Of a DNA stretch of 38,859 bases, positions 23,900 to 31,659 are shown piece after piece. Under the pieces are notes generated by a model that was not told the DNA's origin, ran no database searches, and saw nothing but the letters and a program-made list of their open reading frames with translations. Positions within the stretch are counted from its first letter, which is position 1; each line of letters opens with the position of its first letter. This stretch comes from an uncultured Oscillospiraceae bacterium. GTDB lineage: Bacteria; Bacillota; Clostridia; Oscillospirales; Oscillospiraceae. The position numbers were made by a program, and so were the translations under genes. The DNA lies in assembly GCA_944383165.1 (NCBI GenBank), contig CALWON010000016.1, forward strand, positions 1 to 38,859. The letters run 5' to 3'.

Positions 23900-25957
23900 A
23901 TGAAACTGGGTCATCGTACTATAAATGGAAAGCGCAATTTTCTGAAAGACAGTTTATCTATTAATATTACAGCGTTTGTTCTGGTCATTGTGGTCATCAT
24001 TGAACTGATTATGGCGGTATTTATTGTCTATACCACATCGACGGCAATTCAAGATCAGGAGAAAACCACATTTAAAACGCTGACAAACAACGCAGCAGGA
24101 GAAATTAAAATTTATTTAGATGGTTATATCACATTGGCGGAATTTCTTGCCGCTGATCCTCGCATTATAAATGCCGTTTCTATAAGTTCCACTTCACAGC
24201 CTCTGTCTACTCATGAGGATTTTCGTGAAATTATTGCTATGGCTCAGACAAACACAAAAAACCACCCTGAGCTGCTGAATTTTTGTTTTGGTGTAGTTGC
24301 AGAAAACGCCCTATATACTCAAGACAGCATTACAACTGATTCTGGTCTCTCCTTGCGTGACAGTAGTCTTTATGCAAGTATTGAAGCAAACACAACTGTT
24401 GTTACACAACCTTATATAGATCAAATTACTGGCGAAGTTTGTGTTTCTATCACAGCACCAATACAATCTGGTGGCAAACCGGTTGGACTGGTTGGTATTG
24501 ATATTAACACCTCGCAGCTCTCTACATTCTTGGATGGGTTAACCATCGGTAAAACTGGTCAAATATCTCTCATTGCTTCTGATCACAGTATTATTTCTGC
24601 TACAGATTCCAGTGTAATTGGTGAAGTGATCAGCGAGGGAAATGGGTTTTATGGTGAAGCACTTTATACTGAATTAGAAGCATCTTCTGATCGTATCTTT
24701 CGGTTTCAGTACCAAGGGGTTGATCAATTGGCTTATTTGACCATACTACCTGAATATGATTGGCATGTTCTAGTTGGTATGAGTGCGTCAGAATATCATC
24801 AATCTACCCTGTCTATTATTATCTATCTAGTGATACTCTACATTATTGGTTCTATTTTGATTATTGCCTTATTGTCGCTCCATATCCGGCGTAAACTGGC
24901 TCCTGTTTCCAAAATCACACAGGCTCTTGCCCAATTTGCGCAAGGAAATTTAGACCAATCCATTCCTGTCACCAGTCAGGATGAGCTTGGGATCATTTCA
25001 GATTCTATCAACCAGTCATCCAAACAAATTGCTGCCTATATCCATGAAATTATAGCGGTTATGCAATCTCTTTCCAAAGGTGATTTCACAAAAGAATTTA
25101 ACATGGATTTCCAGGGGGATTTCAAATCCATTCAAGCGTCCATTGACCACTTCAAGTTACTGATGTCAAATACCATCCTGGGTGTGGTAGAAGCGGCTGA
25201 CCAAGTGAGCATTGGGGCAGACCAAGTATCCAGTGGGGCACAGGCACAGGCACAGGGTGCCACCCAACAGGCATCTAGTGTACAACAGATGGCAACTGCC
25301 ATTGATGCAATCTCCCATGAAATCGTAGAAAATACCAACAGCACTGATCTGGTGAGCCATAAGGTGTTGACACTTCTGGATGAGGTACACACTGGAGATG
25401 AAAAAATGGCAAATATGCTCCATGCCATGGATTCCATCACAGAGACATCAGAAGAAATCAAATCAATTATCAAAAACATTGAAGACATTGCATTTCAGAC
25501 CAATATTTTGGCGCTAAACGCTGCCATTGAAGCAGCTCGGGCTGGCACAGCCGGAAAGGGCTTTGCTGTTGTAGCCGATGAGGTACGCAATTTAGCTGGA
25601 AAAACTGCGGAGGCATCAAGAAATACTGGGACACTTATTTCCAAATCTCTTCTTGCCATTCAAAATGGAAAGCAAATCGCAGATGAAACAGCGGTCTCTT
25701 TCCACCTTGTGTCAGATGGCATTGTAGAAGTATCAAATCTTGCCAAGGAAATTTCTGAAAATACCACTCATCAGGGAAACTCGATCCGGCAAACCAGCCG
25801 GGAAGTGGATGAAATCTCCAGTGTGGTACATAACAATGCCGCTAGTGCGGAAGAGTGTGCAGCCGCCAGTGAACAGCTGTCTGGACAGGCAACCCAGTTA
25901 AAAGGTCTGGTGGGGCAATTCAAGCTTTCGCCCCACGCCAAAACACACCACATTTAA
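23900..25957 (+). CDS. methyl-accepting chemotaxis protein with periplasmic-type Cache sensor
   Basis: The 685-residue chemoreceptor has transmembrane helix 1 (about 22-48), a double-Cache extracellular sensor (about 50-300; IDQITGEVCVSITAPI and GLVGIDINTSQLS are typical), helix 2 (about 310-335), a HAMP domain (about 336-390), and a long methyl-accepting signalling coil. The conserved tip reads AFQTNILALNAAIEAARAG and GFAVVADEVRNLAG. There is no C-terminal receptor pentapeptide for CheR/CheB docking. dCache receptors commonly bind amino acids or small organic acids; the ligand is unknown. The ATG at 23900 follows GGAGGAG; the frame extends to 23852 without a ribosome site. A sigma-28-like promoter suggests that the organism is motile. 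Confidence 0.94.
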   Translation: MKLGHRTINGKRNFLKDSLSINITAFVLVIVVIIELIMAVFIVYTTSTAIQDQEKTTFKTLTNNAAGEIKIYLDGYITLAEFLAADPRIINAVSISSTSQPLSTHEDFREIIAMAQTNTKNHPELLNFCFGVVAENALYTQDSITTDSGLSLRDSSLYASIEANTTVVTQPYIDQITGEVCVSITAPIQSGGKPVGLVGIDINTSQLSTFLDGLTIGKTGQISLIASDHSIISATDSSVIGEVISEGNGFYGEALYTELEASSDRIFRFQYQGVDQLAYLTILPEYDWHVLVGMSASEYHQSTLSIIIYLVILYIIGSILIIALLSLHIRRKLAPVSKITQALAQFAQGNLDQSIPVTSQDELGIISDSINQSSKQIAAYIHEIIAVMQSLSKGDFTKEFNMDFQGDFKSIQASIDHFKLLMSNTILGVVEAADQVSIGADQVSSGAQAQAQGATQQASSVQQMATAIDAISHEIVENTNSTDLVSHKVLTLLDEVHTGDEKMANMLHAMDSITETSEEIKSIIKNIEDIAFQTNILALNAAIEAARAGTAGKGFAVVADEVRNLAGKTAEASRNTGTLISKSLLAIQNGKQIADETAVSFHLVSDGIVEVSNLAKEISENTTHQGNSIRQTSREVDEISSVVHNNAASAEECAAASEQLSGQATQLKGLVGQFKLSPHAKTHHI

Positions 25958-25967
25958 GGCATATTGG

Positions 25968-26000
25968 ACAGAGGGACTGAGCCATCCTCAGTCCCTCTGT
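25968..26000 (+). terminator. chemoreceptor gene terminator
   Basis: ACAGAGGGACTGAG (25968-25981) pairs with CTCAGTCCCTCTGT (25987-26000), followed by TCAATTTGTT. The T tract is weak. Confidence 0.75.
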
Positions 26001-26063
26001 TCAATTTGTTAAAAATCCATATGATTTCCTAAACATTTCACACCATTCTGTCTATTTAGTCCA

Positions 26064-26092
26064 TTGACTATTTTTGTGCTGTATTTTACAAT
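26064..26092 (+). promoter_or_regulatory. promoter of the liv leader/operon
   Basis: TTGACT (26064-26069), 17 bases, TACAAT (26087-26092), 48 bases before the leader ORF. It is the only good promoter found before livJ. Confidence 0.75.
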
Positions 26093-26140
26093 GAAGAAAA
26101 CAGTTTACTGTACTGAAGTAAAAGAAAGGAGCCCTGTGTC

Positions 26141-26389
26141 ATGTGTCATGTTGTGTTGTCCCTATATTCTGATACCGCATTTGAACCAGTGGCTGCCTCT
26201 GCATGCTTTTCTCAGGGTCATCAGATGGATGGCTCTTCTTTCGCATGCACTTCTATTTTGGGCACCATTTCTGTGGTGTCCATTTTTATTATTCTACTGG
26301 GTATTACATTGATTTCCAAAATTACCCTGATTATTGTCATTCTGACAACCCTGTTGACTACAAGCCGTTTCAAAACGAATGCTTACTAA
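26141..26389 (+). CDS. Ile/Leu/Val-rich leader ORF of the liv operon (or small membrane protein)
   Basis: The 82-codon ORF has a ribosome site (AAAGGAG, 26126-26132) 8 bases before its ATG and its own promoter. Residues 38-74 contain 22 Ile, Leu or Val and 7 Thr in 37 positions, for example SVVSIFIILLG and TLIIVILTTLL. It ends 24 bases before an intrinsic terminator, which is followed at once by the branched-chain amino acid transporter operon. The layout matches a leader peptide whose translation senses charged Ile/Leu/Val tRNAs, as in ilv leaders of enterobacteria. The length is unusual for a leader peptide, and the same hydrophobic segment would also make a transmembrane hairpin, so a small membrane protein is the alternative. 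An in-frame ATG at 26225 would give a 54-residue form. Confidence 0.65.
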   Translation: MCHVVLSLYSDTAFEPVAASACFSQGHQMDGSSFACTSILGTISVVSIFIILLGITLISKITLIIVILTTLLTTSRFKTNAY

Positions 26390-26419
26390 ATGACTCTTAA
26401 GAGGATAGAAAGGCGGCTT
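26362..26419 (+). promoter_or_regulatory. candidate antiterminator pairing in the liv leader
   Basis: AAGCCG (26362-26367), lying in the last codons of the leader ORF, is complementary to CGGCTT (26414-26419) in the left arm of the terminator. The pairing can be extended by TTTC with GAAA (26408-26411). A ribosome stalled earlier in the Ile/Leu/Val codons would leave it free; a ribosome at the stop codon would cover it. Confidence 0.5.
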
Positions 26420-26446
26420 CGTAAAAAGAAACGAAGTCGCTTTTTT
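26411..26446 (+). terminator. intrinsic terminator between leader ORF and livJ
   Basis: GCGGCTTCGT (26413-26422) pairs with ACGAAGTCGC (26431-26440) with one G-T pair, then six T residues. LivJ begins 52 bases later with only a weak TATAAA and no -35 between. Confidence 0.87.
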
Positions 26447-26498
26447 ATATAAAATCCCTTTTAGCAAAGGTGAATTCAGAAAAAGGAGAAGATTTAGA

Positions 26499-27704
26499 AT
26501 GAAAAAGTTTCTTGCTCTGTCTATGGCAGCAGCCATGACACTGTCCCTCGCTGCATGTAGTGGTGGAACTTCTGGCTCAACCAGCGGTAGTTCCAATGGT
26601 AGCACTGGTTCTGATGGCGACACCATTAAAATCGGTCTGATTGCCAATACCACTGGTGGAAATGCACAGTATGGTATTGCTGTAAAAAATGGTGCTATGC
26701 TGTATGTTGACAACCTCAACGAGGCTGGTGGCATCAATGGTAAGCAGGTTGAAGTGATTGCCTACGATGACAAGGGCGACCCCACTGAAGCTGCCAACGC
26801 CTACAACCGTATGGCTGACGAGGGTGTCACCGCTGTGATTGGTGCAGTTCTCACTGGCACCACTGTTGCGGTAGCTGACCTTGCCTACAACGACAATATG
26901 CCCATGATTACTGCTTCTGCTACTGCTCCCAGTGTCACTCTGCTGGAGCCAGAAGACCCCAGCCAGGGCATCCGTGAAAATGTGTTCCGTGCTTGCTTCA
27001 TTGACACATTCCAGGGCGAGAAGATGGCACACTATGCCGCTGACCGTATGGGGGCTCAGACTGCAGCTGTCATTTTCAAAACTGGTGACGACTATTCAGA
27101 AGGTCTGAAGAATGCCTTTGTGGAGACCTGTGCTGAGCTGGGTATCACCGTCACCAGTGAACAGGGCTATGCAGCCGGCGATGTGGATTTCAAGGCACAG
27201 CTCACCACCATTGCCAATGAAAATCCTGATGTTGTATTCTGCCCCAACTACTATGAAGACGATGGTATGATTGTGACCCAGGCCCGTCAGGTGGGTGTGA
27301 AGAGTACCTTCTTAGGCGGCGACGGCTGGCCCGGTGTTGCTGGCTATGCCTCCGCTGAGGATCTGGAAGGCGCAGCCTACTGCTCCGGCTATGGTTTGGG
27401 CACCAACACAGAATTTGAAACTTCCTATGAAGAGAAGTATGGCGAACCCATCACTGGTATGTTTGAGCCTTTGGGCTATGATGCCGCCCTGCTGATTCTG
27501 GACGCTGTTGCCTCTGCTGAGGGACAGGGACTGGAAGCTGGCAGTGCAGATTACAAGCAGGCAGTGATTGATGCCATGAAGGCAACCAATGGCACCGAGG
27601 GCCTGACTGGTACTTTCTCTTTTGATGAGTACAACAACCCCATTAAGTCTGTCTCTATGATTAAGCTGGAGGGCGGCGTAGAGAAATTCAGCGAACAGTA
27701 TTAA
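26499..27704 (+). CDS. livJ: branched-chain amino acid ABC transporter substrate-binding lipoprotein
   Basis: The 401-residue protein captures the substrate outside the membrane for the LivHMGF transporter. A lipoprotein signal peptide ends in LSLAACSGG with the lipidated Cys20. A Ser/Gly/Thr-rich tether (21-45) leads to a periplasmic-binding type I fold typical of Leu/Ile/Val-binding proteins: IKIGLIANTTGGNAQYG, YDDKGDPTEAANAYNRM, and FEPLGYDAALLILDAV. The family is usually specific for branched-chain amino acids, but some members bind other amino acids or amides. AAAGGAG lies 7 bases before the ATG. It is the first gene of the operon, separated from livH by two hairpins that could raise its share of the transcript. 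Confidence 0.95.
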   Translation: MKKFLALSMAAAMTLSLAACSGGTSGSTSGSSNGSTGSDGDTIKIGLIANTTGGNAQYGIAVKNGAMLYVDNLNEAGGINGKQVEVIAYDDKGDPTEAANAYNRMADEGVTAVIGAVLTGTTVAVADLAYNDNMPMITASATAPSVTLLEPEDPSQGIRENVFRACFIDTFQGEKMAHYAADRMGAQTAAVIFKTGDDYSEGLKNAFVETCAELGITVTSEQGYAAGDVDFKAQLTTIANENPDVVFCPNYYEDDGMIVTQARQVGVKSTFLGGDGWPGVAGYASAEDLEGAAYCSGYGLGTNTEFETSYEEKYGEPITGMFEPLGYDAALLILDAVASAEGQGLEAGSADYKQAVIDAMKATNGTEGLTGTFSFDEYNNPIKSVSMIKLEGGVEKFSEQY

Positions 27705-27712
27705 CCCTTATT

Positions 27713-27787
27713 CCGGCATCTGGTGGGGAACTCCCCACCAGGAGCCGGACACCCGATGGGAATTTCTGTCTATCAGAAGTCCCCATG
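27713..27787 (+). promoter_or_regulatory. two intercistronic hairpins between livJ and livH
   Basis: The first hairpin (27713-27748) pairs CCGGC with GCCGG and TGGTGGGG with CTCCCCACCA. The second (27755-27786) pairs ATGGG with CCCAT and TTTCTG with CAGAA. Neither is followed by a T tract, so they look like mRNA-stabilising or processing structures rather than terminators. Confidence 0.65.
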
Positions 27788-27837
27788 GAGTGTTTGGCTC
27801 CATATTGTTTTATGAAAGAAAATGAGAGAGAAAGGAC

Positions 27838-28725
27838 GTGAACAGCGTGTCTATTGTCATCAATCAGTTGGTCAACGGTTTACAATCTGGCTCTATCTAT
27901 GCACTGGTTGCCCTTGGCTACAGTATGGTGTATGGCATTATCCTGCTTTTGAACTTTGCCCATGGTGATATTATTATGGTGGGTGCATACGCCGCTTGGA
28001 TGTGTATGGTCAATTTCCAGTGTCATCCCATTGTGTCCATGATCATTGCCATTGTGACCAGTATGGTATTGGGTGTGGTGATTGAAAAAGTTGCCTATAC
28101 CCCCTTGCGCTCTGCCCCCCGTTTGTCCCTGTTGATTACTGCCATTGGTATTTCCTTCCTTCTGGAAAACGGCTTCCAGCTTATTTTTGGTGCTGGTGCC
28201 AAAACAGTACCTTCCATGATTACTGGGTCTGATATTGTACTAGGCGGTGTCCATTTGAGTTTCCCCGCTGTTGTAACCATTGTAGTATCTTTGATTGCTA
28301 TGGGTGTTCTGACTTTTCTGGTTCAGAAAACCCGTCTTGGTAAAGCCATGCGCGCCGTCTCTGAGGACATGGGTGCTGCCCAGCTCATGGGGATCAGCTT
28401 GAATAAGACCATTTCCTTCACCTTTGCTATGGGCTCCGCTTTGGCTGGCATTGCCTCTGTGCTTTACCTCTGTTCCTATCCACAGGCAACTCCCACTATG
28501 GGCTCTATGCTGGGTCTAAAGGCATTTGTTGCTGCCGTTCTGGGTGGCATTGGCTCCATTCCTGGTGCTATGATTGGCGGTTTTCTCATTGGCATTGTAG
28601 AAGCTCTTGTCTCCGCTGTGGGACTGACTGTCTGGCGTGATGGCGTGGTATTTGCCATCTTAATTGTGGTTCTTTTGGTAAAGCCCACTGGTATCCTCGG
28701 TAAGCCAGTACAAGAGAAAGTATGA
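27838..28725 (+). CDS. livH: branched-chain amino acid ABC transporter permease LivH
   Basis: The 295-residue inner-membrane permease has about eight helices and the LivH hallmarks GLQSGSIYALVALGYSMVYG at the N-terminus (given in outline) and LLNFAHGDIIMVGAYAAW, plus SEDMGAAQLMGISLNKTISF, the cytoplasmic loop that docks onto the ATPase, and ALGGIGS-type sequence (AVLGGIGSIPGAMIGG) near residue 240. The start is a GTG; 27838 and 27847 are both possible because AAAGGA (27831-27836) is very close to the first. It forms the operon with livM, livG and livF downstream. Confidence 0.94.
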   Translation: MNSVSIVINQLVNGLQSGSIYALVALGYSMVYGIILLLNFAHGDIIMVGAYAAWMCMVNFQCHPIVSMIIAIVTSMVLGVVIEKVAYTPLRSAPRLSLLITAIGISFLLENGFQLIFGAGAKTVPSMITGSDIVLGGVHLSFPAVVTIVVSLIAMGVLTFLVQKTRLGKAMRAVSEDMGAAQLMGISLNKTISFTFAMGSALAGIASVLYLCSYPQATPTMGSMLGLKAFVAAVLGGIGSIPGAMIGGFLIGIVEALVSAVGLTVWRDGVVFAILIVVLLVKPTGILGKPVQEKV

Positions 28726-28735
28726 GGTGTGGGAA

Positions 28736-29794
28736 ATGAATACAAATTACAAACAAATTCCTATGCCTGCCCGTTATGGAATTAACACAGTACTTCTTTT
28801 AGTCCTCTGTGGTGGTTTGGTTGCACTTTCTGCCGCAGGTATTTTGAGTAATTATTACACCAGTGTGTTGGTATTGGCTGGAATCAATATTATTCTCACT
28901 GTCTCTTTGAATGTCGCCACAGGTTATCTGGGGCAGCTTCCCTTGGGTCACGCTGGATTTATGGCTGTAGGTGCCTATGCTGGCGGTATTTTTATGAAAG
29001 CCACTCCTCTGGCGGATCTGGTACGAAAAGGGAATCTTGTAGAGGGTATCCCCTACATCATTGTGGCTCTGATTCTCAGTGGTGTCGTTGCTGCCATTTT
29101 TGGCATTATCATTGGTGTGCCTGCCCTGCGTCTGAAGGGAGACTATCTTGCCATTATCACTCTGGGTTTTGGTGAGATTATTCGTGTTGTGCTTACAAAT
29201 ATTGATAGTGTGCTGGGATTTGAACTGACCTATGGTGCCTCTGGTCTCAAGCGTATCCCCATGATTTCCACTCTGGCTGTCATTCTGGTTTGTGTGGTTT
29301 TAACCTGTCTTGTCATTCACATGGTTATGAAATCCCGCCACGGTCGTGCCATTTTGTCCATTCGTGAAAATGAAATTGCCGCTGAGTCCTGTGGTATCAA
29401 TACCACCTATTACAAAGTGATGGCATTCACATTGTCTGCCTTCTTTGCTGGTATTGCTGGTTGCCTATATGCTGGTTATCTGGGTTCGCTCTATCCAAAT
29501 ACCTTCGGATTTATGAAATCCATTGAAATTCTGGTTATGGTAGTGCTTGGCGGTATGGGTTCTATGCTTGGCTCCATCCTCTCTGCCACCATTCTTACCA
29601 TTCTTCCACAAGCTTTGCAGGAGTTCTCCGACTATCGCATGGTAGTCTACTCCCTTGTTTTGATTCTGGTTATGATTTTCCGTCCCAAGGGGCTGATGGG
29701 AACTTATGACTTCTCCATGAGCCGTCTTTTGGAAACCATCTGGAACAAAATATCTCCCACTGATACCAACGGGAAAGGAGGGCAACCCTCATGA
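28736..29794 (+). CDS. livM: branched-chain amino acid ABC transporter permease LivM
   Basis: The 352-residue permease is the partner of LivH, with about nine helices. It carries the family motifs NVATGYLGQLPLGHAGFMAVGAYAG (in outline), LRLKGDYLAIITLGFGEIIRV, the docking segment SIRENEIAAESCGINTTYYK, and VLGGMGSMLGSI near residue 280. The ATG at 28736 follows GAGGTG and lies 10 bases after the livH stop; an in-frame GTG at 28727 overlaps the ribosome site. Its stop overlaps the livG start (ATGA), so the two are translationally coupled. Confidence 0.94.
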   Translation: MNTNYKQIPMPARYGINTVLLLVLCGGLVALSAAGILSNYYTSVLVLAGINIILTVSLNVATGYLGQLPLGHAGFMAVGAYAGGIFMKATPLADLVRKGNLVEGIPYIIVALILSGVVAAIFGIIIGVPALRLKGDYLAIITLGFGEIIRVVLTNIDSVLGFELTYGASGLKRIPMISTLAVILVCVVLTCLVIHMVMKSRHGRAILSIRENEIAAESCGINTTYYKVMAFTLSAFFAGIAGCLYAGYLGSLYPNTFGFMKSIEILVMVVLGGMGSMLGSILSATILTILPQALQEFSDYRMVVYSLVLILVMIFRPKGLMGTYDFSMSRLLETIWNKISPTDTNGKGGQPS

Positions 29795-30642
29795 GTACAC
29801 CCAATCGCCCCAGAACTAAGCTGGTACCCATGCCCAGCACCAATATGCTGCCTGAGCGTGATATTGATAAGTACCCTGTATTGGAATGTCGTAACTTGGG
29901 TATTGACTTTGGTGGTCTCTCTGCGGTGAAAGAGTTCAATATTGCGATCGGTCGTACAGAAATTGCTGGTCTGATTGGTCCCAATGGTGCAGGTAAAACC
30001 ACCGTTTTCAATTTGTTAACTCGTGTTTATAAGCCCACCCGTGGTTCTGTTCTGCTCAATGGTCAGGATACTGCCAATATGACCACTGCACAGGTGAATC
30101 AAGCAGGAATTGCCCGCACATTCCAAAACATCCGTCTTTTTAAAGATTTGACGGTAATGGACAATATTCTCATTGGTATGCACAACTCCATGCGCTATAA
30201 CCTTGTATCCTCCATTCTGCGTTTGCCAAAGTATTGGCTGGAGGAAAAAACATCCCGTGAGCGTGCATTGGAATTATTGTCTATCTTTGATATGGAATCC
30301 ACTGCCAACCACATTGCTGGTTCTCTGCCATATGGTGCACAGAGACGTCTGGAAATCGTTCGTGCCCTTGCCACTAATCCCAGTTTGCTGTTGCTAGATG
30401 AGCCAGCTGCTGGCATGAATCCCTCTGAAACTGCGGAACTGATGGAGAACATTGTAAAAATCCGTGATACCTTCGGGATTGCGATTTTACTGATTGAGCA
30501 TGATATGAATCTGGTTATGGGTATCTGTGAAGGTATTGCTGTGTTGAACTTTGGGCAGGTCATTGCTAAAGGCACCCCCGATGAAATCAACTCCAATCCA
30601 GCGGTCATTGAGGCCTATCTGGGTAAAAAGAAGGAGGCGTGA
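29791..30642 (+). CDS. livG: branched-chain amino acid ABC transporter ATPase LivG
   Basis: The 283-residue ATPase has Walker A GPNGAGKTT (about 63-71), the Q-loop region RTFQNIRLF, the signature LPYGAQRRLEIVRAL (an A replaces the usual E/G in SYGEQ), Walker B LLLLDEPAAGMNP and the H-loop LIEHDM. A polar N-terminal extension of about 28 residues precedes the first beta strand, longer than in E. coli LivG. The ATG overlaps the livM stop by four bases. It should work as a heterodimer with LivF. Confidence 0.95.
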   Translation: MSTPNRPRTKLVPMPSTNMLPERDIDKYPVLECRNLGIDFGGLSAVKEFNIAIGRTEIAGLIGPNGAGKTTVFNLLTRVYKPTRGSVLLNGQDTANMTTAQVNQAGIARTFQNIRLFKDLTVMDNILIGMHNSMRYNLVSSILRLPKYWLEEKTSRERALELLSIFDMESTANHIAGSLPYGAQRRLEIVRALATNPSLLLLDEPAAGMNPSETAELMENIVKIRDTFGIAILLIEHDMNLVMGICEGIAVLNFGQVIAKGTPDEINSNPAVIEAYLGKKKEA

Positions 30643-30646
30643 ACCG

Positions 30647-31357
30647 ATGGAAACCATTTTGAAGGTAGATCAAATCAATGTCTATTATGGTGCCATTCAC
30701 GCCATTAAAGATATTAGCTTTGAAGTATGTCAAGGCGAAGTGGTAACCCTGATTGGAGCCAACGGTGCAGGCAAGTCTACCACCTTGAATACAGTTTCTG
30801 GTCTTTTGCGTAGTAAAACTGGTTCTGTTACGTTTTTGGGAGAACCCATTGATAAACTGTCTCCCCATAAAATTGTCTCCCGCAAACTGGCACAGGTACC
30901 AGAGGGACGGCGTGTATTTTTGCGTATGTCTGTAGAAGAAAACCTAGAAATGGGTGCCTATACCATGCCCAGTTCTGGGGTGGCACAGGATTTGGAAATG
31001 GTGTTTGAGCTGTTTCCTCGACTGAAAGAACGCCGCCGTCAGGTAGCAGGAACTCTGTCTGGTGGTGAACAGCAGATGCTGGCTATGGGACGTGCCATGA
31101 TGTCCCACCCCAAGCTTTTGATGCTGGATGAACCTTCTATGGGTCTTGCTCCTCTTTTGGTAGAGCAGATTTTTGAAATTATTCAAAATCTGAACCAAAA
31201 AGGGGTAACTATTCTGTTGGTGGAACAAAATGCCCAGATGGCTCTCTCTGTGGCACATCGTGGTTATGTACTGGAAACGGGTCGTATTATCACCACAGGA
31301 ACTGGAGAAGAACTCATCAAAAGCCCTGAAATTAAAAAAGCATATTTGGGTGGATAA
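30647..31357 (+). CDS. livF: branched-chain amino acid ABC transporter ATPase LivF
   Basis: The 236-residue ATPase is the second nucleotide-binding subunit. It has Walker A GANGAGKSTT (near 37-45), the Q-loop and PEGRRVFLRMSVEENLEMGAY segment typical of LivF, the signature TLSGGEQQMLAMGRAM, Walker B LLMLDEPSMGLAP and the H-loop LLVEQN. The ATG at 30647 follows AAGGAGG and is four bases after the livG stop; the long open frame back to 30551 is a shadow of livG. It is the last gene of the operon, followed at once by a terminator. Confidence 0.96.
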   Translation: METILKVDQINVYYGAIHAIKDISFEVCQGEVVTLIGANGAGKSTTLNTVSGLLRSKTGSVTFLGEPIDKLSPHKIVSRKLAQVPEGRRVFLRMSVEENLEMGAYTMPSSGVAQDLEMVFELFPRLKERRRQVAGTLSGGEQQMLAMGRAMMSHPKLLMLDEPSMGLAPLLVEQIFEIIQNLNQKGVTILLVEQNAQMALSVAHRGYVLETGRIITTGTGEELIKSPEIKKAYLGG

Positions 31358-31364
31358 GTTTCCC

Positions 31365-31408
31365 AAAAATTGGACAGTCTATGAAAAGACTGTCCAATTT
31401 TTATTTTT
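31365..31408 (+). terminator. liv operon terminator
   Basis: AAAAATTGGACAGTCT (31365-31380) pairs with 31387-31402 around a 6-nt loop, followed by ATTTTT. Confidence 0.9.
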
Positions 31409-31412
31409 CTAG

Positions 31413-31441
31413 TTGACGAATACCATACAATGTGCTATAAT
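31413..31441 (+). promoter_or_regulatory. promoter of the yybP-ykoY riboswitch leader
   Basis: TTGACG (31413-31418), 17 bases, perfect TATAAT (31436-31441) with an extended TGC. Confidence 0.85.
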
Positions 31442-31451
31442 GACCGCAGTT

Positions 31452-31541
31452 GAAAAGGGAGTAGTTTTGAAAGGATGCCGTCAACACCTCGGTCAGCGAT
31501 GACCTGGCGGTATGCGCCCCAAGTGGTAACAAGACTTTTCG
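31452..31541 (+). ncRNA. yybP-ykoY (Mn2+) riboswitch aptamer
   Basis: The RNA has the conserved parts of the yybP-ykoY family: GGGAGTAG near the 5' end, TGCCGTCAACACCT, GGCGGTATGCGC and AACAAGACTTTTC. The closing stem pairs GAAAAG (31452-31457) with CTTTTC (31535-31540). The family senses Mn2+ and turns on Mn exporters and P-type ATPases. The 3' closing strand is also part of the terminator arm that follows, so the two folds exclude each other. Confidence 0.87.
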
Positions 31542-31586
31542 ACAACTGCCGTTGTATCTTCGGTAGTTGGCGGGGGTCTTTTTTTG
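31535..31586 (+). terminator. riboswitch-controlled terminator upstream of the P-type ATPase
   Basis: CAACTGCC (31543-31550) pairs with GGTAGTTG (31562-31569), and CTTTTCG below it can pair with CGGGGG by wobble. A run of seven T follows. Mn2+ binding to the aptamer would hold back the lower arm and allow read-through. Confidence 0.8.
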
Positions 31587-31659
31587 TTGCCTCTCGCCAG
31601 AAAAAGAATCAATCGGGCTGAGCACTCCCCTACTCTGCCCAAGAAAGGAACGAATTTTC

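Noticed and set aside
26000..26498. T-box riboswitch before the liv operon
   Set aside because: No T-box sequence or specifier-loop stem is visible, and an ORF with a ribosome site fills the leader.
27713..27787. Rho-independent terminator between livJ and livH
   Set aside because: The stems are strong but have no T tract, and livH has no promoter of its own visible.
30551..30646. 32-residue N-terminal extension of LivF
   Set aside because: It overlaps livG out of frame; the ribosome site AAGGAGG and the family start fix the ATG at 30647.
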